Shown in pieces: positions 1 to 7,065 of a stretch of 30,931 nucleotides of DNA. The stretch is from CAZISM01 sp964541895 (GTDB taxonomy: Bacteria > Zhuqueibacterota > Zhuqueibacteria > Residuimicrobiales > Residuimicrobiaceae): assembly GCA_964541895.1 (NCBI GenBank), contig CAZISM010000060.1, forward strand, positions 1 through 30,931, written 5' to 3'. Both the position numbers and the translations under genes were made by a program. The notes beneath the pieces were generated by a model. That model saw nothing but the letters and a program-made list of their open reading frames with translations, did not search any database and was not told the origin of the DNA. Numbering within the stretch: position 1 is the stretch's first letter; each line of letters begins with the position of its first letter.

Positions 1-1040
1 CAAAGAATCCTTATGTGCTGGATCGCAACCCCTGCGGTTCAAGTTCCGGATCCGCAGCGGCCGTTTCTGCCAACCTCTGTATGATAGCTATCGGCACCGA
101 GACCAATGGCTCTATCGTCTGCCCCTCCAACAACAACGGTATTGTCGGACTAAAACCCACAGTGGGCTTGCTGAGTCGATCCGGCATCATCCCCATTTCT
201 TTCACACAGGACACACCCGGGCCTATGGGGCGAACCGTCGAGGATGTGGCCATTTGTCTTGGCGTGTTGACCGGTATGGATTCCACAGACACCGCGACGT
301 TAGCCTCCCGAGGGCATAGCAGCACCGATTACAGCCGGTTTCTGCGCAAGGATGGCGTCAAAGGCAAGAGAATCGGTTTGGTAACAGATGCTTTGGGATT
401 TTCGGTCAAAGTGGATACCCTGATCAGAGCAGTGGCGGCACACCTGGTGCGGCAGGGCGCTACGGTTATCGAAGTGGAATCGCCACAGGGCCACTATGAA
501 GAGGCCTCTTATCAGGTTTTGCTCTATGAATTCAAAGATGGGCTGAACCGATATCTCCGCTCGCTGGGCGCCGATGCGCCGATCCACAGCCTGGCGGATC
601 TCATCGCCTTTAATAAAACCGATTCGCTGGAAATGAGGTTTTTCGACCAAAAGATACTGGAAGCGGCAGAGGCCAAGGGAGGACTGGAAACCGGAGAGTA
701 CCAGGAAGCGCTCGCCACCATGCTCAAGAGCACGCGCGAGCAGGGTATTGACAAGTTGATGGATGAACACCGATTGGATGCCTTGTTGGCTCCAACCGGC
801 TCACCGGCCTGGAAAACCGATTTGATCCTGGGGGACCATTTTGTCGGCGGCAGTTCCTCTTTGGCTGCTATTTCCGGTTATCCGGCTATAACCGTTCCGG
901 CTGGATTTGTGGAAGCCCTGCCTGTGGGTGTGACCTTTTTTGGCAAAGCCTGGAGTGAACCATTGCTGCTGGAAATCGCCTACAGCTTTGAACAGAGCAG
1001 CCGACACCGGAAAAAGCCCCAGTGGGTGGTTTCACTCTGA
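1..1040 (+). CDS. Amidase-signature family amidase, 5' truncated by window edge
   Basis: C-terminal two thirds or more of an amidase-signature (AS) hydrolase, which cleaves amide bonds (family relatives include GatA and aliphatic or aryl amidases). The reading frame is open to base 3 and gives K-N-P-Y-V-L-D-R-N-P-C-G-S-S-S-G-S, the classic start of the AS core, so the GTG at 15 is an internal codon rather than a start. The Ser-rich GSSSGSAAAV holds the cis-Ser; the later GTETNGSI supplies the nucleophile Ser; GLKPTVGLLSRSGIIP and QDTPGPMGRTVED are family motifs. The catalytic Lys lies upstream of the window. The C-terminal part, with YPAITVPAGF and LPVGVTFFG, is also typical. Substrate cannot be told. 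Family is certain; calling it GatA would be wrong without a GatB/C neighbour. Confidence 0.93.
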   Translation, partial: KNPYVLDRNPCGSSSGSAAAVSANLCMIAIGTETNGSIVCPSNNNGIVGLKPTVGLLSRSGIIPISFTQDTPGPMGRTVEDVAICLGVLTGMDSTDTATLASRGHSSTDYSRFLRKDGVKGKRIGLVTDALGFSVKVDTLIRAVAAHLVRQGATVIEVESPQGHYEEASYQVLLYEFKDGLNRYLRSLGADAPIHSLADLIAFNKTDSLEMRFFDQKILEAAEAKGGLETGEYQEALATMLKSTREQGIDKLMDEHRLDALLAPTGSPAWKTDLILGDHFVGGSSSLAAISGYPAITVPAGFVEALPVGVTFFGKAWSEPLLLEIAYSFEQSSRHRKKPQWVVSL

Positions 1041-1056
1041 TCAGGCTAGTGCGGAT

Positions 1057-1079
1057 ACGTTTTTATGATAAACGTTTTG
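1057..1079 (+). terminator. Weak hairpin after the amidase gene
   Basis: Arms ACGTTT (1057-1062) and AAACGT (1070-1075) flank a 7-nt loop, and the second arm runs into three further Ts. It begins 17 nt after the amidase stop. The stem is short and A+T rich, so this is only a possible terminator. Confidence 0.3.
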
Positions 1080-1094
1080 CGCCAGCGGTCGAAG

Positions 1095-1200
1095 CATTAG
1101 AGATGCCATCCTTTGAAAACAATTTGTGCCCCCAGCTCTGCCGCTTCGCAGATCTGGCTGATGATTTCCTGCGGCTGGATCGGCACACATCGGCATGGCG
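1095..1200 (-). pseudogene. Possible relic of a beta-keto acid cleavage enzyme (BKACE) N-terminus
   Basis: On the minus strand one frame reads V-P-I-Q-P-Q-E-I-I-S-Q-I-C-E-A-A-E-L-G-A-Q-I-V and then loses sense and hits a stop. This resembles the N-terminal segment of BKACE / 3-keto-5-aminohexanoate cleavage enzymes, where a P-x-T-P-E-E-I helix is followed by A-A-x-A-G-A-x-I-V-H-x-H. Only about 25 residues match by eye, the metal-binding H-x-H that should follow is missing, and the frame breaks on both sides. Treat it as a hint of a decayed gene; chance similarity is possible. Confidence 0.25.
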
Positions 1201-1476
1201 GGCATGGTGCACGATCTTTCCTTTGCCCAAATTAGGCAGAAATGGCGGGGCGTCCGGCTGTCAGCCCGGTATGGGACGCGCCCGGCCCGGAAATGGGAAC
1301 AATTTGTAAAGCAGAGGTGTTACATATTTTAGGCAGCTTTAGCACAGGCAAATCTGCATTGTCAACCGCATACATTACCTCGCTGGTGTCGTGATCCGTT
1401 CTCTGTTGTGGCGGTAGTTACCATTCCCGTTGATAAACCGGGCTGCTTTATAATTGTCCTTGACACGACCGGAAAA

Positions 1477-1497
1477 AGGTGGCCATGAGTGCCACCT
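1477..1497. repeat. 7-bp perfect inverted repeat ahead of the deacylase gene
   Basis: Arms AGGTGGC (1477-1483) and GCCACCT (1491-1497) enclose a 7-nt loop, 49 nt before the ATG at 1546. Read on the minus strand the hairpin is followed directly by a short T run (1473-1477), the form of a terminator, but no minus-strand gene reads into it. It could instead be an operator or leader hairpin for the + strand cluster. Confidence 0.4.
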
Positions 1498-1545
1498 GGT
1501 CAATGATGTTAATGAGGTCCAGACAATTTTAACAGGAGGGGCCCT

Positions 1546-2046
1546 ATGAATTCTACAGCTCAAAAAATCAAAGATTATCTGGAACAGAGCGCCATACGCT
1601 ACTGGTCCAGCAATTCGCAGGCCAAAAGCATCGGCAAGGAGCACGCGCCATCCGTTTCCGTCTTGGACGGCGTGCTCTACTGCCTTCTGGTCTCGGTGGC
1701 GGGAAAACCCGCCGTGGTGGCCTTGAGTTCCAGCGAAGATTTCGATGTGAAGGATTTACAGCTGTTTTTAAACCGCCAAGATGTCAGGGTGGCTGACGAG
1801 TCCGAGTGCCGGAAATGGTTTCCGGACTGCGAAGTAACTGCGCTCCCTGCCCTGGGCAGCGCCTTTGGCATGCCGGTGTATTGTTCGCCGAATGTTTTGC
1901 AAAAAAATAAAATTACCTTTAACAGCGGGACCCATGATGAGATCATCCAGCTGACAACTAACGATTTTATTGATTTGACTCATCCGGTTGTGGGCACGTT
2001 TACTCATTCTGCTGCCGATAGCATAAAGACCACCTGGTATTGGTGA
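1546..2046 (+). CDS. YbaK/EbsC-type aminoacyl-tRNA deacylase domain protein
   Basis: 166-residue protein of the YbaK/ProX deacylase family, cytoplasmic enzymes that hydrolyse mischarged aminoacyl-tRNAs (Cys- or Ala-tRNAPro in characterised members). An N-terminal helix of about 30 residues leads into the domain; the best family evidence is the C-terminal half, G-S-A-F-G-M-P-V-Y followed by F-N-S-G-T-H-D-E-I-I-Q-L-T-T-N-D-F, which matches the family's PPFG...PVY and F-NAG-TH-E--R--DF pattern. The Lys that is usual in the central strand of YbaK is not obvious, so the substrate may differ. The ATG at 1546 is preceded by a strong AGGAGG (1533-1538). It heads a cluster with two unknown proteins: its stop is 3 nt before an in-frame ATG of the next gene. 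Confidence 0.82.
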   Translation: MNSTAQKIKDYLEQSAIRYWSSNSQAKSIGKEHAPSVSVLDGVLYCLLVSVAGKPAVVALSSSEDFDVKDLQLFLNRQDVRVADESECRKWFPDCEVTALPALGSAFGMPVYCSPNVLQKNKITFNSGTHDEIIQLTTNDFIDLTHPVVGTFTHSAADSIKTTWYW

Positions 2047-2097
2047 AACATGCCGGCTTTTTTGCACACAGGCCCGCAACGGCCTGGGGAGTTGTGT

Positions 2098-2604
2098 ATG
2101 CACATGTTACCATGTCGACGTGATTTGTATGCGTACGAAACCCGCATACTGTTTTTGCTGCTCAACAAGGATCGAGTGGATGTGGCGCGGGAAATCGGTC
2201 GATCGCTGCGGGAATCCAATGTGGTGGTTGAGGGCGTTTTTACTACGCCGGGTTCGCATCGGATCGGCAGCGAATTCCTGCACAGCCTGGCGGCCAATGA
2301 AGCGGATGAGAGCGATAAAATCATAGACGTCAATCTGGAATCAGAGCGGGTGGTGAGCGAACTGGAGAAAAGAATCGGCGAGCGTCACTGCCAGGAGTGC
2401 CGTGAACTGATGAGACTCATACCTGCTGCCGCTCTCTGTTCGGAATGGCCGTACCAGCATAGCGGTTGTCATACCATTGCGGTGGCGCCTGAAATCGCTC
2501 TGGCAGAAGCGCTTTCTGCAGAGCCTGTTGAACCGGGCCCGCATGTGGTGGAATGCATCATCGACCAACGGACCGGTCAGGCGCACGTGCAGCGGTTGAT
2601 GTGA
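2098..2604 (+). CDS. Unknown 168-aa protein, cysteine/histidine cluster
   Basis: I do not recognise this protein. It has an N-terminal alpha/beta-looking part (R-I-L-F-L-L-L-N-K-D-R-V-D-V-A-R-E-I-G) and a charged middle. Near the C-terminus, H-C-Q-E-C and then C-S-E-W-P-Y-Q-H-S-G-C-H give four Cys and three His within about 30 residues, which could bind a metal. No signal peptide or membrane segment is seen. The start is uncertain: ATG 2098 has GGGGAG six bases upstream, while ATG 2050 in the same frame sits 3 nt after the preceding stop and could be coupled to it (184 aa). Its stop overlaps the next start as TGATG. The close packing with the YbaK-type gene suggests one transcript and possibly a shared task. 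Confidence 0.75.
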   Translation: MHMLPCRRDLYAYETRILFLLLNKDRVDVAREIGRSLRESNVVVEGVFTTPGSHRIGSEFLHSLAANEADESDKIIDVNLESERVVSELEKRIGERHCQECRELMRLIPAAALCSEWPYQHSGCHTIAVAPEIALAEALSAEPVEPGPHVVECIIDQRTGQAHVQRLM

Positions 2605-2834
2605 TGGCGCACGATCGAGCAGATGAGGAGATGCCGGTTGCTGACTGCTGGGATTACGAGATGGACGGCAAGCTGGTGTTTCATTCCTGCACCTACGAAT
2701 CCGAGGAGCGTCACGATCCCTTGTGGCGTGTCACCATCGAATTCACGCCCAGGGGCCGCAGACAGCTCACCGATGCCGGCTGCCGCCGTCTCGCAGAAGG
2801 ATTGGTCCGCGAGCAGAGAACGGCCGAAATATGA
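2604..2834 (+). CDS. Unknown 76-aa protein, translationally coupled
   Basis: Small protein beginning M-A-H-D-R-A-D-E-E-M-P-V-A-D-C-W-D-Y. The frame is open from 2553, but the TGATG overlap with the preceding stop makes ATG 2604 the likely start. The composition is acidic at the N-terminus and basic in the C-terminal helix (R-R-L-A-E-G-L-V-R-E-Q-R). A central stretch L-W-R-V-T-I-E-F-T-P-R-G looks like paired beta strands. I know of no family for it. It is the last gene of the cluster and is followed by a hairpin at 2842-2869. Two cysteines are present but no clear metal motif. Confidence 0.65.
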   Translation: MAHDRADEEMPVADCWDYEMDGKLVFHSCTYESEERHDPLWRVTIEFTPRGRRQLTDAGCRRLAEGLVREQRTAEI

Positions 2835-2841
2835 TAGCCGA

Positions 2842-2869
2842 GGAGCAGACGTTGGCTGTTGTCTGCTCC
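2842..2869. terminator. Hairpin between convergent genes, likely shared terminator
   Basis: GGAGCAGAC (2842-2850) pairs perfectly with GTCTGCTCC (2861-2869) around a 10-nt loop. It sits in the 38-nt space between the + cluster ending at 2834 and the - isomerase gene ending at 2873, where a bidirectional terminator is expected. Neither side has a clear U tract, which lowers confidence. Confidence 0.55.
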
Positions 2870-2872
2870 CTC

Positions 2873-4105
2873 TTATGTTGAGATAAACATTTTCCACCAG
2901 CCGTACAGTCGCCGGGCATGCGCCCCCCTGGTTAAAATCAGGTGATTGCCCAGGGGATGATGCATGAGCTCTTGCAGCGGCGAGCCGTCTTTGAACTGGA
3001 CGAGGGCCTGGGTGCGGCACCGCTGCGGATTCGTATCGGTCGCGATGATCTCTGCTTCGGCCAGCCATATTTTATCCAGCGCCGGCCCGCCGATTCGCAG
3101 CAGCGTCACCGGACCGTTCGCGAATCGTCCGGACACGGCCACGCCGCAGCCGGTTTCAAAATGAGTAGCCTCCCTGACCATTTCCACCATGCCGGTGGGA
3201 ACCGTGCAATGCGCCAGCCAGAGCGTATGCGCATCCTGATTCACTGCCACCGGATTGGCCATCCACGAATTCTCTCCCAATAGATATTTGATCCACAAGA
3301 GGCCGAGCGTGCTCACCAGATCGCCTTCGCAGCCGGCCATGATCCCCGCATCGTTCAGGCGGGCCAGAGCCAGGCAGCCGTGTGTCTGAAAATGATGGAA
3401 CAGGCTAAAGCACTCGACGCTGAGAGCATCGAGCTGCTCGTCCCTGGCGAGTTGGTCAAGGAGTTCATACACCCGAACGGCTTGATCATACGCTCCGCTG
3501 CCGGTAAAACCTGCCATCACGTCACCGCTTCCATTTGCAGAGATCGTACGGTCCGTCAGCGGCGCAAAGACCTGCGCCAGCGAATATGGCCTGATCCGGA
3601 TACCCCATATCTTCTGAAACGTGAGGTCGTCAAAAGTGCTGGCCACCAGCCATTCGGAGGGCCTGCCGATGAGGCCAACGCGGCTCTGATGCAAACGACG
3701 CAGCACGGCCATGTCCCGCACCCTGTTTGCCAATCCGGATAGAGCCGAACGATCAGTCGCCTGCGGGAAAAATATGATTTCACCCTTGAAATCTTTTTGT
3801 TGCAGCCGCGCCAGCGCTTCCAGCGAAGCGGCCAGAGAATTGTTGCCGGGCTGGGCTAGCAAAAGGACCGGCTCGCGGCCGTACGCCGCATGGCGTTTGG
3901 CCACACAATCGACGATCAGCGCCTCGGTGCCGCCGGAAATGACCAACAGTACCAGGGGCCTCTCAGGGTCGAGTGCTTCCATGGCCAGCGGCCTGCCGTT
4001 CAAGGTTGCCAGGGCGTCGGCAAACTTGCGTTTGACCTGGTCAACGATGTTCGGGTCTGTGATCTCTGATGCAAGTGGAATGTAGGAAAAAGCGGGCTGA
4101 TTCAT
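2873..4105 (-). CDS. FucI/AraA-like sugar isomerase family protein
   Basis: About 410-residue protein of the L-fucose/L-arabinose isomerase-like superfamily, cytoplasmic enzymes that interconvert aldoses and ketoses with a divalent metal. Family features: an N-terminal Rossmann-like part with VLLVISGGTEALIVD (about 50-65); C-E-G-D-L near residue 259 with the expected metal-ligand Glu; the adjacent L-W-L-A-H-C strand; and G-N-H-L-I-L-T-R-G near residue 385 with the expected His. The usual Asp ligand region reads M-A-N-P-V-A-V-N, so one ligand may be Asn. I chose ATG 4105, giving M-N-Q-P-A-F-S-Y; the frame extends to 4216 but that extension looks non-coding. It is divergent from the TIM-barrel gene at 4251 with a 145-nt shared promoter region. 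The sugar is unknown. Confidence 0.8.
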   Translation of the reverse strand: MNQPAFSYIPLASEITDPNIVDQVKRKFADALATLNGRPLAMEALDPERPLVLLVISGGTEALIVDCVAKRHAAYGREPVLLLAQPGNNSLAASLEALARLQQKDFKGEIIFFPQATDRSALSGLANRVRDMAVLRRLHQSRVGLIGRPSEWLVASTFDDLTFQKIWGIRIRPYSLAQVFAPLTDRTISANGSGDVMAGFTGSGAYDQAVRVYELLDQLARDEQLDALSVECFSLFHHFQTHGCLALARLNDAGIMAGCEGDLVSTLGLLWIKYLLGENSWMANPVAVNQDAHTLWLAHCTVPTGMVEMVREATHFETGCGVAVSGRFANGPVTLLRIGGPALDKIWLAEAEIIATDTNPQRCRTQALVQFKDGSPLQELMHHPLGNHLILTRGAHARRLYGWWKMFIST

Positions 4106-4250
4106 GAGGTTTTCGCTTTCACAAGGTCGAGGCAGGTTGCACAAAAGCTGGATGTGTTTCTGCTTGAAATTTAGGTTATGAATGGCTATTTTGCAAGTGA
4201 ATTCACAGGATGGCAACCAAGTTCCTTAGCGAGAAATCGGAGTGCATACG
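4106..4250. promoter_or_regulatory. Divergent promoter region for isomerase and epimerase-like genes
   Basis: The 145 nt separate the starts of the - strand FucI-like gene (4105) and the + strand TIM-barrel gene (4251), so both promoters must lie here or overlap the genes. The middle is A+T rich. A CGGAG at 4238-4242 precedes the + strand ATG by 8 nt. I could not assign promoter boxes. Confidence 0.5.
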
Positions 4251-5141
4251 ATGCAAAGAAGAACGTTTATTAGCAGCGGCATCGCGGCCGTCGGCGCCGC
4301 CGGTGTGCTGCCGCTCCTGCCGGCCGAGGCTGCGGCAGCCAAACACGCAGCCAGAAACATTCACATCAGCCTGGCCGCCTACTCGGTTCGGGACGCTCTG
4401 ACCAAAACCGATTATGATTTGTTCAAATTTCTTGACTGGTGCGCCGCGTTGGACCTGGACGGGGCCGAGCTCACCTCCTATTACTTTCAAAAGGATTTCG
4501 ACTCTGCTTATCTGCGCCGGCTGCGGAACCACGCGTTTCATGCGGGAGTGACCATCTCCGGCACCGCCATTCGCAATGACTTTTGCAAGCCGGCCGGACC
4601 GGACAGGGACAAGGAAGTTGAGGCGGTGAAAAAATGGATCGATTATGCGGCGGATCTTTGGGCACCCCACGTGCGGATTTTTGCCGGCAACGTTCCCGGC
4701 GGAGCGAAAAAAGAGGACGCCATCCAGTGGGTGGCCGAAGGCATCAGAGCGGTTCTGGACCATGCGGAACAACGGGGCGTGGTGTTGGGCCTTGAAAACC
4801 ACGGCGGCATCACCGCGCTCCCGGAAGATATGCTGGCGATCTGTAACAAAGTCGGCAAACACCCCTGTTTCGGCATCAATCTGGACTCGGGCAATTTTCG
4901 CCGGAATCCGTATGACGACCTGAAGGTGGTGGCGTCGCTGGCGGTGAACGTGCAGATCAAGATCGAAATATTCCACGGCGAAAATAAGGTACTGGCCGAT
5001 CTGGCCAGGGTCAGGGATATCGTGCTGGCGGCCGGCTATAAAGGCTGGGTGGCGCTGGAATACGAAGGCAAGGGCGATCCGTTCCAGGAGTGCCCGATGT
5101 ATTTGAAAAAAATGAAAAAGTTGTTTGCTCGCGAGGTTTGA
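4251..5141 (+). CDS. Tat-leader TIM-barrel sugar phosphate isomerase/epimerase family protein
   Basis: Xylose isomerase-like TIM-barrel protein (AP endonuclease family 2 superfamily), a family of metal-dependent sugar and inositol isomerases, epimerases and dehydratases. It opens M-Q-R-R-T-F-I-S-S-G-I-A-A-V-G-A-A-G, a twin-arginine leader, with an A-E-A-A-A-A region near residue 30 for cleavage, so the folded protein is probably exported. Barrel motifs: L-A-A-Y-S-V-R-D, L-D-L-D-G-A-E-L, G-L-E-N-H-G-G (metal Glu region), F-G-I-N-L-D-S-G-N-F (metal Asp region), I-K-I-E-I-F, and V-A-L-E-Y-E-G near the end. The ATG at 4251 is preferred over GTG 4242 because of CGGAG eight bases upstream and the usual M-x-R-R spacing. 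Length 296 residues is normal. Substrate unknown; neighbours point to sugar catabolism. Confidence 0.87.
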   Translation: MQRRTFISSGIAAVGAAGVLPLLPAEAAAAKHAARNIHISLAAYSVRDALTKTDYDLFKFLDWCAALDLDGAELTSYYFQKDFDSAYLRRLRNHAFHAGVTISGTAIRNDFCKPAGPDRDKEVEAVKKWIDYAADLWAPHVRIFAGNVPGGAKKEDAIQWVAEGIRAVLDHAEQRGVVLGLENHGGITALPEDMLAICNKVGKHPCFGINLDSGNFRRNPYDDLKVVASLAVNVQIKIEIFHGENKVLADLARVRDIVLAAGYKGWVALEYEGKGDPFQECPMYLKKMKKLFAREV

Positions 5142-5161
5142 TACCTCTGCACAGCCAGGGA

Positions 5162-5211
5162 CTCCGGGTGTCGCCTCTTAATAATATCAGTCGATTTGAG
5201 AACACCCGGAG
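5162..5211. repeat. 10-bp perfect inverted repeat between convergent genes
   Basis: CTCCGGGTGT (5162-5171) and ACACCCGGAG (5202-5211) are perfect inverted copies separated by 30 nt. They lie just past the stop of the + strand TIM-barrel gene (5141) and before the end of the - strand symporter gene (5383). The long loop is unlike a simple terminator; it may be a longer RNA stem or a protein binding site. Confidence 0.5.
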
Positions 5212-5382
5212 CCCAAAGATTTAGTGCGACAGCCTCATTACTCATGTCCTTCCTGGCGAATTTGGCCAGGATCTCTGTCACCGTCCCCCGCTGCTGCCCT
5301 TTCGCGCGCTTAAAATTTCCAGGCCGTTTCCTGAACATGTTTCATACCGAACACAATCTTGCCCGGATATTTTGTTCACTGA

Positions 5383-7014
5383 TCAGCGAAAGATCCACAA
5401 TAATGCAATCACGATAAGAAATAGCGAGAGCATCCATCGCTTGGCGATCGCAAAGTCGCGATCGGTTTCGCCTTCCCCTTTTGCCCAGCTGAAGCTCAGG
5501 ACGCCGGACCTGATTTCTTTGGACGGAGGCGGTGTGAGCAGGCTCACGACGATGAAGGCAATGAAACTGATGACCGCGCAAAGAAAGCTGCGATGCAGGA
5601 ACGAATAGAGCCAGGGATGGCGGAGCACATCCAGCAGGCCGCCGCTGATATTGCTGTCGGCCATCAGCACCGCGCTGACGATCACGCCGGTAACGATGGC
5701 GGCAAAGGCGCCGCTGCGGTTCACCCGTTTGATAAAGATGCCGCCGATGCCGACCACGGCAAAGGGGACGGAAAAATAGGCTGTAACTTCCTGCAGGTAC
5801 GCCCAGATGTGCGTATAGCGGCCGATGAGCGGGGTGGTCATGATGCCGCCCACCATGACGATGAGCAAGGCGATCTGGCCGATAAAAATCTGCCGGCGTT
5901 GCGGCATGTCCGGTTTGAATCGGGCGGCCAAATCCCGGGCCACCAGCGTGGAAGCTGAATTGTACATGGAACTGATGGAAGACATCAACGCAGCGAGAAG
6001 CGCGGCGAGGACGACGCCTTTCAGTCCGTTCGGAAGCAGCGACTGCACCAGCACGCTGTAGGTGCGGTTATAGTCGGCAACCCCGTTGCTGCCGGTGATA
6101 TTTAAAGAGAGCGCGACGGCGATGACGCCGGGCAGAACCAGGATAAAGACCGGGATGAGTTTGAGGAATCCGGCAAAGATGGCGCCGAGTCGGGCTTCGC
6201 GGACATTTTTCGCGCCCAATACCCTTTGTACGTTGACCTGGTCCATGCACCAGTAAAAAATTCCGCCCACCAGAAAGTTACTGAGCACAAAGCCGCTGAA
6301 CGGCAGCGAGTGCTCCGGCCCTTTAACCATGGAGAGCAGGTCGGCTTTGCCCAGCAGATCCAGCCGTTCGGTCAAACCGGGCCACCAGCCTACGCGATCC
6401 AGCCCCAGTCCGGTGAGAACAAGGGAACCGCCGATCAGAATAATAGCCTGAAGCGAGTCGGTGTAGACCACGGCGGCCAGCCCGCCTGCGATCGTATACA
6501 CGGCGGTGACGATGCCGATGCCCCAGAGGATGACCTGGAAATTCCAGCCGGTCAGATCTGCGAGCACTTGCGAGCCGGCAAAGAGCGCTACCGAGGTTTT
6601 GGTGAAAATGATCATGATCAAAAAGTAAACGGTCAGCAGCATGCGCACTTCCGAGCCGAACCGCTTCTCAAAATACTCGGGGATGGTGAACACTTTGTGT
6701 TTCAGATATTGCGGGGCAAACACGGCTGCCAGCGTCAACAGGCAGAAACAGGCCATCCACTCGAAACCGCCCTGGCACAATCCTTCGCGATAGCCACCGG
6801 CGGCCAGGCCGACAAAATGCTCGGCCGAGATATTGGTGGCAAAAAGGGACAAGCCGATCAACGGCCAGGTCAGGCTGCGACCGGCGAGAAAGAAATCCTC
6901 AGATCCTTTCCAGCGCCGGGCAAAGTACAGTCCCAGACTTATGGTGATGACAAAATAGGCGACTATGATCCCGTAATCGAGCGGGGACAGATTGATGATA
7001 AAGTTGTTTGCCAC
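5383..7014 (-). CDS. Sodium:solute symporter family (SSS/SGLT-like) transporter
   Basis: 543-residue inner-membrane Na+-coupled transporter, probably for a sugar or sugar acid. It starts with a short outside tail, then D-Y-G-I-I-V-A-Y-F-V-I-T and R-R-W-K-G-S-E-D-F-F-L-A-G-R-S-L, the N-terminal SSS signature, followed by S-L-F-A-T-N-I-S-A-E-H-F-V-G. The G-G-L-A-A-V-V-Y-T-D-S-L-Q segment is the second family signature, and F-Y-W-C-M-D-Q-V-N-V-Q-R-V-L-G is typical of SGLT-like members. About 13-14 hydrophobic segments are visible. The start is GTG at 7014, supported by GAGGTG a few bases upstream (7019-7024). The sensor kinase gene ends 51 nt upstream on the same strand, so the two may be co-transcribed. 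The substrate is inferred only from the sugar enzymes nearby. Confidence 0.93.
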   Translation of the reverse strand: MANNFIINLSPLDYGIIVAYFVITISLGLYFARRWKGSEDFFLAGRSLTWPLIGLSLFATNISAEHFVGLAAGGYREGLCQGGFEWMACFCLLTLAAVFAPQYLKHKVFTIPEYFEKRFGSEVRMLLTVYFLIMIIFTKTSVALFAGSQVLADLTGWNFQVILWGIGIVTAVYTIAGGLAAVVYTDSLQAIILIGGSLVLTGLGLDRVGWWPGLTERLDLLGKADLLSMVKGPEHSLPFSGFVLSNFLVGGIFYWCMDQVNVQRVLGAKNVREARLGAIFAGFLKLIPVFILVLPGVIAVALSLNITGSNGVADYNRTYSVLVQSLLPNGLKGVVLAALLAALMSSISSMYNSASTLVARDLAARFKPDMPQRRQIFIGQIALLIVMVGGIMTTPLIGRYTHIWAYLQEVTAYFSVPFAVVGIGGIFIKRVNRSGAFAAIVTGVIVSAVLMADSNISGGLLDVLRHPWLYSFLHRSFLCAVISFIAFIVVSLLTPPPSKEIRSGVLSFSWAKGEGETDRDFAIAKRWMLSLFLIVIALLWIFR

Positions 7015-7065
7015 GGCGCACCTCGTGTGATGAGTATCCGATACATATTTCCAACCTGCTGAACG

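Larger units (their letters stand above)
1041..1545. other. Gene-poor stretch between amidase and deacylase genes
   Basis: I see no convincing intact gene here. The + frame from 1022 to 1309 is open but resembles no family and overlaps the amidase end. It holds the weak hairpin at 1057-1079, a possible minus-strand gene relic around 1095-1200, and a 7-bp perfect inverted repeat at 1477-1497. The promoter for the three-gene cluster starting at 1546 should lie in its last 100-200 bases, but I cannot place -35/-10 boxes with confidence. Confidence 0.6.

Noticed and set aside
1022..1309. 95-codon + strand frame overlapping the amidase end
   Set aside because: No RBS or family features. The same DNA reads more sensibly as a minus-strand relic.
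5036..5338. 100-codon minus-strand frame after the symporter gene
   Set aside because: No RBS, overlaps the 3' end of the TIM-barrel gene, spans the inverted repeat at 5162-5211 and matches no family I know.
6226..7062. 278-codon open frame on the + strand
   Set aside because: Antisense to the symporter gene; His/Gln-rich translation typical of a reverse shadow of membrane helices.
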